A stretch of DNA of 9,397 bases from UMGS1498 sp900552335 (GCA_902477075.1 CABSFU010000030.1:1-9397); one strand, 5' to 3'; positions 1 through 7,506 are shown, counted from the first letter of the stretch. A program made the numbers and translations. Notes: generated from the sequence alone by a model not told the origin.

Positions 1-594
1 ATATTAAGTTATGGAGTAAATCAATCCAATACAGAAGAACCAAGTTATGCATCTATAACAAGTACAAGTGCAACATGGACAGCAAGTAGTGCAGGAACCT
101 ATTATGTATGGGTAAAAGATAAAGCAGGAAATAAAACAAACAAAGTGTTTTCTATAGCACAATCATCATTTTGTCAAAATTACTATTTAGAAAATCAAGG
201 GTCTATTTCTTTAAATCCAAATGCAGATGACAATTATGATTATTGGGCGTATAGTTGGAAAAATGGTTCAAAAATTATAACAGCACAAGGTCAAACACTA
301 AAAATTAGTTTTTCAGTAAGTCGATATAACACTTGTATTGGTGGATATCTAAATACTTATATTAGAAATGCATCAACGGGTGCTAGAACCTATATAGGTA
401 GAACTGGAACAGCGAGAGGTTGTACTCAGTGGTGGAACAATAACGGAAATGAGGATTTAACAAGTCCAAAAACTTATAAATTACCAAAGGATTACAATAA
501 TTATTACATTGACTTTTATGGTGGAGGAGTAGGTTATTACTCAGGTACACATAATATAACATGGAATATAACGGATGTATCAATAACTTGTTAA
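1..594 (+). CDS. Ig-like surface protein, C-terminal part (5' end outside window)
   Basis: The frame is open from base 1 to a TAA at 592-594, giving 197 residues of a protein that begins upstream of the window. A GTG at 145 lies inside the same frame and is not a convincing start, because the residues before it are clearly coding. Residues ~20-48 contain SAGTYYVWVKDKAGN, the closing strands of a bacterial Ig-like repeat of the kind found in large secreted or cell-wall proteins. Residues ~58-197 form a Ser/Thr/Asn/Tyr/Gly-rich beta-type terminal module with four cysteines (in SSFC, NTCIGG, ARGCTQ and the final residue), suggesting disulfides outside the cell. I do not recognise this last module. 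There is no LPXTG motif or C-terminal membrane anchor. The neighbouring prepilin remnant and prepilin gene suggest a surface adhesin or a large pilin-like protein. Coding is certain; the exact role is unknown. Confidence 0.8.
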   Translation: MLSYGVNQSNTEEPSYASITSTSATWTASSAGTYYVWVKDKAGNKTNKVFSIAQSSFCQNYYLENQGSISLNPNADDNYDYWAYSWKNGSKIITAQGQTLKISFSVSRYNTCIGGYLNTYIRNASTGARTYIGRTGTARGCTQWWNNNGNEDLTSPKTYKLPKDYNNYYIDFYGGGVGYYSGTHNITWNITDVSITC

Positions 595-650
595 TAGTGT
601 ATATATGAATGAAACTTAATTCTTTATGAAAATTACCACGATAAAACTGT

Positions 651-818
651 ATGAAGAATAGAAAAGTACAAATACTAAAAGAAGTGAGAAGCATCAATAA
701 GAAAGAAAAAGGATTTACATTAATAGAACTATTAGCTGTGATATTACTAATGGCACTACGCAAAATGGTGTACGTTCAGGAAATGGTTATGCTAGAATTA
801 CCTTAATTTCTATAAATT
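651..818 (+). pseudogene. Broken pilin-type gene: prepilin signal joined out of frame to a glycine-rich C-terminal tail
   Basis: Two coding fragments abut here. From ATG 651 the frame reads a 21-residue basic leader ending NKKEK and then GFTLIELLAVILLMA, a textbook type IV prepilin (class III) signal with Gly before the cleavage site and Glu at +5. It then becomes meaningless and stops at 804-806 (51 aa in all). In another frame, bases ~749-820 read NGTTQNGVRSGNGYARITL and a few more residues before a TAA at 818-820. That resembles the GNGYARI C-terminal end common in glycine-rich surface proteins (from memory, not searched). The frames switch near 750-757. The simplest reading is an internal deletion that removed the body of a pilin-like gene and shifted the frame. 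No convincing Shine-Dalgarno precedes 651. A terminator follows at once, as expected for a former gene end. An assembly join across repeated pilin genes is the main alternative. Confidence 0.7.
702..740 (+). repeat. Direct repeat, copy 1: prepilin signal-coding segment
   Basis: These 39 bases encode KEKGFTLIELLAV. They match 9193-9231 at 37 of 39 positions, including 27 identical bases at the start (702-728). The high DNA-level identity, beyond what the protein motif needs, suggests recent duplication or exchange between pilin loci. Confidence 0.8.
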
Positions 819-822
819 AAAT

Positions 823-856
823 AAAAAAATAAGTTCTAAAATGGACTTATTTTTTT
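823..856 (+). terminator. Intrinsic terminator after the pilin remnant
   Basis: The left arm 823-834 (seven A then TAAGT) is the exact reverse complement of 845-856 (ACTTA then seven T). The stem extends inward by a T-G wobble (835/844) and a C-G pair (836/843), leaving the six-base loop 837-842. The T run of the right arm is the U-tract. The A-rich left arm makes it potentially bidirectional. It ends transcription entering from the 1-594 and remnant region just before mutS. Confidence 0.85.
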
Positions 857-870
857 AAATTTGTTACAAT
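842..870 (+). promoter_or_regulatory. Predicted mutS promoter (extended -10), overlapping the terminator
   Basis: The -35 is TGGACT at 842-847 (4 of 6 to consensus), then a 17-base spacer, then the -10 TACAAT at 865-870, preceded by TGT (862-864) as an extended -10. Transcription would start near 877 with a leader of about 13 bases holding the ribosome site AGGTGA (878-883). The -35 lies in the loop and descending arm of the 823-856 terminator. Confidence 0.6.
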
Positions 871-889
871 ATTATCTAGGTGAAGTAAT

Positions 890-3430
890 ATGAACAGAAA
901 AGATGTTGACTTAAATAAAATTACACCTATGATGAAACAATATTTAGAAATAAAAGAGAAAAATGAAGATATTATTATATTCTTCAGATTAGGTGATTTT
1001 TATGAAATGTTTTTTGAAGACGCTATACTAGTTTCTCATGAATTAGAATTAACGTTAACAGGAAAAAATGCTGGATTAGATGAAAAAATACCAATGTGCG
1101 GTATTCCACATCATGCGGCTAATGTGTATATTGAAAAATTAGTAGATAAAGGTTATAAAATTGGTATTTGTGAACAATTAGAAGATCCTAGCCTTGCTAA
1201 AGGTATTGTAAAAAGAGATATTATACAAATTATTAGTAAAGGTACCATCATGCAAGATGAATCTTTAAAAGAATATGAAAATAATTATATTGGTAGTTTA
1301 GTAGATTATGGACATTCTTATGCTTTATGTTATGCGGATATTTCAACTGGTGAAATTTACTCTATGATTTTAGAACATAATGTTACAAAAACAATCAGTG
1401 AAATAGTAAGTATTGGTTTAAAAGAGATTATTGTCACAGATAAAATAGATGTTAATATTATATCGATTTTAAAAAATCAATTTAAATTGGTTGTTACAAT
1501 TTCAAATGAAATAAGTGATCAAAAAGAATATGAATATATTTATGAAAATTTAACAGATGTAAGACATATTACAGCTATTCAATTATTATTAACTTATATT
1601 ACTAATACACAAAAAAGAAGCTTATCTCATTTAGAAAAAGTAGTTATAAAAGATAATAAAGATTATTTAAAAATGGATATTCATACCAAAAGAAATTTGG
1701 AATTAACAGAAACATTACGTTTAAAACAAAGAAATTATTCTTTAATATGGTTACTTGATAAAACAAAAACAGCTATGGGATCTCGTATGCTAAAAAATAT
1801 GATAGAAAATCCACTTGTAAATAAAGAAGAAATTAATAAAAGATATGATATGATTGAAATTTTATTAAAAGAATTTATTAAAAAAGAAGAACTATGTAAT
1901 TATTTATATGAAGAATATGACTTGGAAAGATTAAGTGGTAAAGTCGCATTTGGAAGTGCGAACGCTAAAGATTTATTGCAACTTAAAACATCCTTAAAAT
2001 ATTTACCTAATATTAAAAAAATACTAGAAGAACTTGGATTTGATAAAAATGTAGAAGAATTAAATGATTTATATGAATTATTAGAAAAAGCCATTTATGA
2101 AAATCCACCTTTATCTATTAAAGAAGGCTATATTATTAAAGATGGTTATAATGAAGAATTAGATGAACTAAAAAGCTTGAGAAAAGGTGGAAAAGATTTT
2201 ATTGCTCGTTTTGAAGAAGAAGAAAAAGAAAGAACAGGAATCAAAAATTTAAGAGTAGGATTTAATCGTGTTTTTGGTTATTATATTGAAGTATCAAAAG
2301 GAAATATTGATTTAATCAAAGAAGAATATGGCTATGAAAGAAGACAAACATTATCCAATTGTGAACGATATATTAGTCCTATATTAAAAGAAAAAGAAGC
2401 TTTAATTTTAAATGCAGAAGAAAAAATTATTGAATTAGAATATGAATTATTTGTTGAAATTAGAAATAAAATAAAAGAATATATTCCTCGACTTCAAAAT
2501 ATAGCAAAAGTAATTAGTGAAATAGATGTTTTACAATCTTTTGCAACAGTATCAGAAGAAAATAATTACGTTAGACCTCAAATTAGTGATAAAAAGGAAA
2601 TTCGATTAATATCTTCTAGACATCCAGTTGTGGAAAAAGTCATAGAAACCGAATTTGTATCTAATGATATCATTATGGATGAAAATACATGTATTTTATT
2701 AATTACAGGTCCTAATATGGCTGGTAAATCTACTTTTATGAGAGAATTAGCAATTAGTGTCATTATGGCTCAAATTGGTTGCTTTGTACCAGCTAGTGAG
2801 GCAAAACTTCCTATATTTGACGCTATATATACTAGAATTGGAGCCAGTGATGATTTAGTAAGTGGAGAATCTACTTTTATGGTTGAAATGAAAGAAGCTG
2901 CAAATGCTATTAATCATGCAACAGAACATAGTTTAATTTTATTTGATGAATTGGGTAGGGGAACGGCAACATTTGATGGTATGTCTTTAGCGCAAGCTAT
3001 TATTGAATATATTCATACCAATATTAAATGTAAAACATTATTTTCTACTCATTATCATGAATTAACAGATCTTGATCAAACTTTAAATGGTTTAAAAAAT
3101 GTACATGTTAGCGCCATAGAAGAGAACGGAAATATTACATTTTTACATAAAGTAAAAGATGGATCTATTGATAAAAGTTATGGTATTCATGTAGCTAAAT
3201 TAGCTGATTTACCGGATAATTTAATTACAAGAGCTAGTAATATTTTGAAATTGTATGAAAATAAGGAATTAAAAAGAGATGTTAAAATACAAGAAAGTTT
3301 ACCAATTGATGATTTGATGAAAGAACAAAAATCTCCAGTAGAAGAGGAATTAAAAAAAATAAACATTTTAGAAGTAACACCAATGGAAGCTATGAATATA
3401 TTGTATCAATTAAAGGAAAAAATTAAATAG
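890..3430 (+). CDS. mutS: DNA mismatch repair protein MutS
   Basis: Complete 846-residue MutS, the cytoplasmic ATPase that binds base mismatches and small loops and recruits MutL. The N-terminal domain has the mismatch-wedging Phe-X-Glu as F37-Y38-E39 in GDFYEMF. Connector, lever and clamp domains follow (roughly residues 130-570). The ABC-type ATPase has a Walker A GPNMAGKST at 607-615, Walker B with D686-E687, the signature GRGTATFDG at 689-697, and the STH switch at 719-721 in FSTHYHE. The C-terminal end (TPMEAMNILYQL) is the conserved helical dimerisation tail, so the gene is not truncated. Length is normal for the family (~850). The start is supported by AGGTGA seven bases upstream and by the ITPMMKQYLEIK beginning seen in other MutS proteins. 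The usual partner mutL is not next to it; a small membrane protein gene follows instead. Every key catalytic residue I looked for is present. Confidence 0.98.
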   Translation: MNRKDVDLNKITPMMKQYLEIKEKNEDIIIFFRLGDFYEMFFEDAILVSHELELTLTGKNAGLDEKIPMCGIPHHAANVYIEKLVDKGYKIGICEQLEDPSLAKGIVKRDIIQIISKGTIMQDESLKEYENNYIGSLVDYGHSYALCYADISTGEIYSMILEHNVTKTISEIVSIGLKEIIVTDKIDVNIISILKNQFKLVVTISNEISDQKEYEYIYENLTDVRHITAIQLLLTYITNTQKRSLSHLEKVVIKDNKDYLKMDIHTKRNLELTETLRLKQRNYSLIWLLDKTKTAMGSRMLKNMIENPLVNKEEINKRYDMIEILLKEFIKKEELCNYLYEEYDLERLSGKVAFGSANAKDLLQLKTSLKYLPNIKKILEELGFDKNVEELNDLYELLEKAIYENPPLSIKEGYIIKDGYNEELDELKSLRKGGKDFIARFEEEEKERTGIKNLRVGFNRVFGYYIEVSKGNIDLIKEEYGYERRQTLSNCERYISPILKEKEALILNAEEKIIELEYELFVEIRNKIKEYIPRLQNIAKVISEIDVLQSFATVSEENNYVRPQISDKKEIRLISSRHPVVEKVIETEFVSNDIIMDENTCILLITGPNMAGKSTFMRELAISVIMAQIGCFVPASEAKLPIFDAIYTRIGASDDLVSGESTFMVEMKEAANAINHATEHSLILFDELGRGTATFDGMSLAQAIIEYIHTNIKCKTLFSTHYHELTDLDQTLNGLKNVHVSAIEENGNITFLHKVKDGSIDKSYGIHVAKLADLPDNLITRASNILKLYENKELKRDVKIQESLPIDDLMKEQKSPVEEELKKINILEVTPMEAMNILYQLKEKIK

Positions 3431-3434
3431 GAGG
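3429..3434 (+). promoter_or_regulatory. Ribosome binding site inside the mutS stop codon
   Basis: AGGAGG, a perfect Shine-Dalgarno, uses the last two bases of the mutS TAG stop and sits four bases before ATG 3439. This fixes that start and argues that the two genes are translated from one message, probably by ribosomes finishing mutS. Confidence 0.75.
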
Positions 3435-3438
3435 AATT

Positions 3439-3828
3439 ATGTTAAAAAAACAAAATTGGGTAATAGATTTATTTATGATGCTTTTTACTTTTGGAACTTA
3501 TATTGTGATACCAGCTTATTCTTTAAAATTATTTGAAAAAAATAAATGGTATAGTAATTATAAATACTGGTTGTTTGGAACTCTTATGTTCTTTTTACCA
3601 GTTATTATTATGTTAGTTGTTTTAGTAATTCAAATGACTGTAGCAGTAGCAAGTAAAGCAAAAATAGATGGCAGTACTATTTATGAGAATCCATACATTT
3701 GGATTGGTTTATTAATCGTTCCTATTATAGGTTGGTGTCTATTTATTGTGATGTATTTATATTTACAATTTTCAATTGTATTTCAAATTAAAAATGGAGT
3801 TTTTAGTGAGATTGAAAAAAGAGCTTGA
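3439..3828 (+). CDS. Small polytopic membrane protein of unknown function
   Basis: A 129-residue protein that I do not recognise. It has three hydrophobic segments: residues ~8-31, ~45-71 (LMFFLPVIIMLVVLVIQMTV) and ~87-115 (IWIGLLIVPIIGWCLFIVM). A basic loop, KLFEKNKWYSNYK, lies between the first two, and a short charged tail (EIEKRA) ends the protein. No catalytic motif, signal-peptidase site or cysteine cluster is visible. It is co-transcribed with mutS (eight-base gap, Shine-Dalgarno overlapping the mutS stop) and has no promoter of its own that I can see. Its TGA stop (3826-3828) lies inside a terminator hairpin, so it is the last gene of the mutS unit. Linkage to mutS does not show a role in repair. 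It is well supported as a gene by its ribosome site and uninterrupted frame; the function is open. Confidence 0.85.
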   Translation: MLKKQNWVIDLFMMLFTFGTYIVIPAYSLKLFEKNKWYSNYKYWLFGTLMFFLPVIIMLVVLVIQMTVAVASKAKIDGSTIYENPYIWIGLLIVPIIGWCLFIVMYLYLQFSIVFQIKNGVFSEIEKRA

Positions 3829-3845
3829 AAAAAGTTCTTTTTTTT
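3815..3845 (+). terminator. Intrinsic terminator of the mutS unit
   Basis: A 12-pair stem joins 3815-3826 (AAAAAAGAGCTT) and 3832-3843 (AAGTTC then Ts), with one G-T wobble and the five-base loop GAAAA. A run of eight Ts (3838-3845) forms the lower arm and U-tract. The hairpin begins before and spans the stop codon of the preceding gene. Confidence 0.85.
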
Positions 3846-3853
3846 CCTATAAT
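3825..3853 (+). promoter_or_regulatory. Strong predicted promoter of the 3879 gene, inside the terminator
   Basis: The -35 is TTGAAA at 3825-3830 (5 of 6), the spacer is exactly 17 bases, and the -10 is a perfect TATAAT at 3848-3853. The start would be near 3860, giving a leader of about 19 bases with the ribosome site AAGGTGG (3868-3874). The -35 occupies the loop of the 3815-3845 terminator and overlaps the previous gene's stop codon. Confidence 0.75.
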
Positions 3854-3878
3854 AGTTATAGAATAGGAAGGTGGTTAT

Positions 3879-5228
3879 ATGAAAAATCGTGGTTATGCCT
3901 TATCAGCTATTGTTTACCCATTGTTGTTAGTCTGTTTATCACTCATCCTATCTATTTTGTTCAATTTGGATGCGAAAAAAAGTTTGTTAGATGATTTAAA
4001 AGAACAAATTTCAGAATATAGTAAACAGATTCCTGTCATTACAACGGTTTCAAATAGAGGATCTAGTATTGTTTTAGAATACAAAATGGATAATAATGAT
4101 TCTATTACTTCATATAAATGTTATTACGATCAACTAATGACTTTTGAATCCGCACAATTTCAAACTTCTAACGAAAATTCTTGTGAAATACCTACACAAG
4201 CTGATACAACCTATTATTACAAGGTATGTGCAATTGATTCATCTAATAATGGGCATTGCTCTAAAGTTGGCAGTATTTCAACATTTAATGGCATACCAGC
4301 TGGAAATTATACAAAAGGTACTACTATAAATTATGCAGGTACTAATTGGAAAGTAATTTCTGATAATGGTGATAATACCACATTGGTATTGGCTTCTTCT
4401 TATAAATCAGGTGCCTATGGTGGAACATCATGGGAAACTTCAGATATTAAAAATACTTTAAACACTGATTTTATTAAAGCTTATCCTGTTTTAGAAAGTG
4501 ATATCGCGAGTTCGGCAATTTTGTTTGATAGCACTTCTAAAAGTTATGTTAGAATTCCAACTAAAAACGAAGTATCAACGGAAATATCAAATGATAATGG
4601 TCTTCCATTTTGGTTAATGGATATCGTTAATTCTAAAGCAGCTTATGCAACAGGAAGTGGAAATTTAAGTTATTCTACTTATTCAAAAAAAGCACAAGTA
4701 AAGGGTTATAATGGATATGGTTCTTCATTAGAAAGCATTACTTCCTTACATGATAGTATTTCAAATACGAGTGCTTGTTCTAATGTAAGCACCTCTACAA
4801 ATTCTAATTTGTATGCATCACTTGCGTCTACCTCGGTTGTTACATCACAAAAATGTACAAAAAAACAAGATACAACGAATCCTGCTTCTACACTGGCTTA
4901 TAATGGAAGGTTAGGTTATGTTACCAAGGTATTAAACGCTAATCATTATGTTTATGTCATTTATTTTACAACTTTTTATGTCAATGATAGTACAATAAAT
5001 AAAAATTTGTGTATGTGTAATATGAATACTACAGAAGCAAATTGTAAAACAACTGTTGAAAATAAATACTCTATTTCCTGTGATAATGTTATGCTTGGTG
5101 ATGGTGTAAATCCTTTAACTGTTTATTATGCACAAGCGGGCTACTATGCAGCAAACAATATCAATACAATAGAAGATACTTATCAAAATATTGCAATAAG
5201 GCCAGTTATTACAGTAAGAGAAAGATAA
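3879..5228 (+). CDS. Pilin-like surface protein with FN3-like and C-terminal binding-type domains
   Basis: 449 residues. The N-terminus MKNRG followed by YALSAIVYPLLLVCLSLIL looks like a type IV pilin signal with a five-residue leader. It aligns with the MKEKG/FTLIE start of the 9190 gene, but +5 is Ala10, not Glu, and there is a Pro at +9. A charged helix (~31-50) follows, as in pilins. Residues ~52-137 resemble a fibronectin type III domain with four cysteines (81, 102, 117, 127). Residues ~140-446 contain TNWKVISDNGDNTTLVLAS, WETSDIKNTLNTDF, RIPTKNEVS, FWLMD and a closing AIRPVITV. That order of motifs recalls DUF6273-type or fibrobacter-major-paralogous-like domains (from memory, unsearched). 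Six further cysteines (300-401) suggest extracellular disulfides. It has its own promoter and terminator between two housekeeping units. Likely a minor pilin or membrane-anchored adhesin; a plain signal-anchor protein is the alternative. Confidence 0.8.
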   Translation: MKNRGYALSAIVYPLLLVCLSLILSILFNLDAKKSLLDDLKEQISEYSKQIPVITTVSNRGSSIVLEYKMDNNDSITSYKCYYDQLMTFESAQFQTSNENSCEIPTQADTTYYYKVCAIDSSNNGHCSKVGSISTFNGIPAGNYTKGTTINYAGTNWKVISDNGDNTTLVLASSYKSGAYGGTSWETSDIKNTLNTDFIKAYPVLESDIASSAILFDSTSKSYVRIPTKNEVSTEISNDNGLPFWLMDIVNSKAAYATGSGNLSYSTYSKKAQVKGYNGYGSSLESITSLHDSISNTSACSNVSTSTNSNLYASLASTSVVTSQKCTKKQDTTNPASTLAYNGRLGYVTKVLNANHYVYVIYFTTFYVNDSTINKNLCMCNMNTTEANCKTTVENKYSISCDNVMLGDGVNPLTVYYAQAGYYAANNINTIEDTYQNIAIRPVITVRER

Positions 5229-5248
5229 AAACAAATACATAGATAATG

Positions 5249-5272
5249 AAAAACACGAAAAGTGTTTTTTTT
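5249..5272 (+). terminator. Intrinsic terminator of the pilin-like gene
   Basis: An eight-pair stem joins 5249-5256 (AAAAACAC) and 5262-5269 (GTGTTTTT) with loop GAAAA, the same loop sequence as the terminator at 3815. Ts continue to 5272. It lies 20 bases after the TAA at 5226-5228. Confidence 0.8.
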
Positions 5273-5292
5273 CGAATGAACTAAAATCATAA

Positions 5293-5321
5293 TTTACTAT
5301 TGTTTATATAAATGTTATAAT
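5293..5321 (+). promoter_or_regulatory. Predicted promoter of the relA-dtd-AI-2E operon
   Basis: The -35 is TTTACT at 5293-5298 (4 of 6), with a 17-base spacer and a perfect TATAAT at 5316-5321, preceded by TGT as an extended -10. Transcription should begin near 5328. An in-frame ATG at 5320 overlaps the -10 box, so it lies upstream of the transcript and cannot be the relA start. Confidence 0.7.
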
Positions 5322-5334
5322 GGTTTGTATAAAA

Positions 5335-5343
5335 GAGTGTGAT
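5335..5343 (+). promoter_or_regulatory. Weak ribosome binding site that sets the relA start
   Basis: GAGTGTGAT, three bases before ATG 5347, keeps the GTGAT part of the ideal AGGAGGTGAT pairing with 16S rRNA at the expected distance, but lacks the AGG core. With the promoter at 5293-5321 it supports 5347 rather than 5320 as the start. The poor match suggests modest translation. Confidence 0.5.
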
Positions 5344-5346
5344 AAT

Positions 5347-7506
5347 ATGTCAAAAAAAAATTTAAATTTAACTTATGAAGAACTTGAAAAAAAGATAAAA
5401 GAATACATTGTAAATGAAGAAGAGTTAAATGTCATTAGAAAAGCTTATCAATTAGCTACTGAAAAACATTTTGGTGTGAAACGTTTAACAGGGGAGGACT
5501 ATATTCAACATCCTTTAAATGTAGCTTATATTTTAACAGATATGAAAGCAGATTACTTAACGTTAGCGGCTTCTCTTCTTCATGATGTAATTGAAGATAC
5601 AGATATGACAAAAGAAGATCTTGAAAATGAATTTGGAAAAGAAATTGCCTCTTTGGTAGATGGTGTTACTAAAATTAATAAACTTAATTTTGAAACTACA
5701 AATGCTGCTGTTATCGCTAATCAAAGAAAAATATTAGTAGGACTTTGCGAAGATGTTAGAGTAATTTTTATTAAATTAGCGGATAGATTACATAATATGA
5801 GAACATTATGGGTTCATACTGAAAAAAAGCAAAAAGAAAAAGCTTTAGAAACCTTAGAAATATTAACACCAATCGCACATCGTTTAGGTATGAATGCAAT
5901 TAAAAGTGAACTAGAGGATTTATCTCTTCGTTATTTAAAGCCAGAAGTTTATTTTGATATTGTTGAAAAATTGAACCAAACAAAAGCAGAACGTGATGAT
6001 GCGGTTTTACAAATGCAGAAAAATGTAAGTGAAATATTAAATAAAAATGGAATTCCACATAAAATTAAGGGAAGAGCAAAAAGTATCTATAGTATTTATA
6101 AAAAATTGGATAAAGGAAAAAAATTCGAGGATATTTATGATTTACTTGCTTTGCGTGTTTTTGTAGATACAAAAGAAGAGTGTTATCATGCCTTAGGTTT
6201 AATTCATTCTAAATATCATCCAATCCCTAATCGTTTTAAAGACTATATTGCTATGCCAAAAACAAATATGTATCAATCCTTACATACTACTGTTTTTGGT
6301 TATGATGGTTATTTATATGAAATTCAAATTCGTACGTATGAGATGGATGAAATAGCTGAACGTGGTATTGCTTCTCATTGGTCTTACAAAGAAGGAACAA
6401 GTGGAAATATTCAAAATAGTATGGAACAAAAATTACAATTTTTTCGTTCTATTATGGAATTAAATCAAGAACAATTAACAGATGAAGAATATATCAAAAA
6501 TGTAACAAACGATGTATTCAATGATACGATTTATGTGTATACACCAAAGGGAGATGTTATTGAACTACCAAATGGATCTACACCAATTGATTTTGCTTAT
6601 CGTGTTCATTCTAAAGTAGGGGATACAATGATAGGAGCCATTGTCAATAATAATATTGTTCCTTTGGACTATAAATTACAAGATAATGATATCATTAAAA
6701 TCAATACTAATAAAAATTCTAGTCCAAGTTATGAATGGATTAATATTGCTTATACAGCAGGCGCTAAAAGTAAAATCAGAGCTTATTTTAAAAGAATAGA
6801 TAAAGAAGAATATTTAAAACAAGGTGAAGAACTATTAACAAAAGAATTAAAAAAGAAAAAAATTAGTATATCTGAGTTTTTAAGTGAAGAAAATGTTAAC
6901 AAAATTTTGGATGAAACAAAATGTTCTAATTTAGAAGAATTATATGTTTCAATTGGCAATAATAAAATAGCGCCTTATACTGTTATTCATGTTATTACAG
7001 GAGAAAATGAAACAAAAGAAGATTTGATTTTGAAGAAAGTTTCTTTTAGTAAAGAAGAAATACCTGTTGTTAAAAATGATATTATTGTAGGAAATATAGA
7101 CGACATAAAAATTAATGTAGCTTCTTGTTGTAAACCAATACCGGGAGATGAAATCATTGGCTATATTACAAAAGGATATGGAATTAATGTTCACAGAAAA
7201 TCATGTCCTAACGTAGAAGAACTACAAGATCGCATTATTGATGTAAAGTGGAATACAGAAATTAATAAAAAATATCCAACTAGTATCATTGTAAAAAGTT
7301 TGAAAAATGATAATCTACTATTAGATATTATATCTAAAACACAAAATGGCAAGGTAAATATTCAAAAAGTAAATACTATTACAGAGTCAAATCAAACTGT
7401 AATTAGTATGACTGTTTTAGTGGAAAATAAAAATTCATTACAAAAATTTATGAATGATATTCAAAACATTCCTAATATACTAAGTATAGAAAGGGTTATT
7501 AAATGA
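5347..7506 (+). CDS. relA: Bifunctional (p)ppGpp synthetase/hydrolase (RelA/SpoT family)
   Basis: 719 residues from ATG 5347. A start at 5320 would add nine residues but falls in the -10 box. The enzyme makes the alarmone (p)ppGpp from ATP and GTP/GDP during starvation and degrades it otherwise. The hydrolase HD domain shows H55, H79-D80 and D146 (QHP, LLHDVIEDT, LADRLHNM). The synthetase has GRAKSIYS around R243-Y248, D265 (YDLLALRV), R296-F-K-D299 (the RXKD form typical of bifunctional enzymes, not the EXDD of synthetase-only RelA), PKTNMYQSLHT and E325 in YEIQIRT. A TGS domain (~392-455), a zinc-finger-like module (C594, C595, H616, C620) and a C-terminal ACT/RRM domain (~640-719) follow. 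Both activities should therefore be intact and ribosome-regulated, and length is normal. It overlaps dtd by four bases (ATGA). An A9 run covers codons 2-5. First gene of a three-gene operon. Confidence 0.97.
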   Translation: MSKKNLNLTYEELEKKIKEYIVNEEELNVIRKAYQLATEKHFGVKRLTGEDYIQHPLNVAYILTDMKADYLTLAASLLHDVIEDTDMTKEDLENEFGKEIASLVDGVTKINKLNFETTNAAVIANQRKILVGLCEDVRVIFIKLADRLHNMRTLWVHTEKKQKEKALETLEILTPIAHRLGMNAIKSELEDLSLRYLKPEVYFDIVEKLNQTKAERDDAVLQMQKNVSEILNKNGIPHKIKGRAKSIYSIYKKLDKGKKFEDIYDLLALRVFVDTKEECYHALGLIHSKYHPIPNRFKDYIAMPKTNMYQSLHTTVFGYDGYLYEIQIRTYEMDEIAERGIASHWSYKEGTSGNIQNSMEQKLQFFRSIMELNQEQLTDEEYIKNVTNDVFNDTIYVYTPKGDVIELPNGSTPIDFAYRVHSKVGDTMIGAIVNNNIVPLDYKLQDNDIIKINTNKNSSPSYEWINIAYTAGAKSKIRAYFKRIDKEEYLKQGEELLTKELKKKKISISEFLSEENVNKILDETKCSNLEELYVSIGNNKIAPYTVIHVITGENETKEDLILKKVSFSKEEIPVVKNDIIVGNIDDIKINVASCCKPIPGDEIIGYITKGYGINVHRKSCPNVEELQDRIIDVKWNTEINKKYPTSIIVKSLKNDNLLLDIISKTQNGKVNIQKVNTITESNQTVISMTVLVENKNSLQKFMNDIQNIPNILSIERVIK

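Noticed and set aside
145..594. GTG at 145 as the start of a 149-residue protein
   Set aside because: The frame is open upstream to base 1 and encodes a continuous Ig-like strand pattern (SAGTYYVWVKDKAGN) before the GTG.
383..763. Open frame of 126 codons on the - strand
   Set aside because: It lies antisense to the Ig-like gene and the prepilin remnant, has no ribosome site or promoter I can see, and its hydrophobic stretch is simply the complement of the pilin signal region.
3776..3994. Open frame of 72 codons on the + strand
   Set aside because: It overlaps the end of the membrane protein gene, a terminator, a promoter and the start of the pilin-like gene in another frame; no Shine-Dalgarno.
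5320..5346. Upstream ATG extending relA by nine residues
   Set aside because: The ATG is part of the TATAATG of the predicted promoter, so it would not be transcribed; the added residues show no family similarity.
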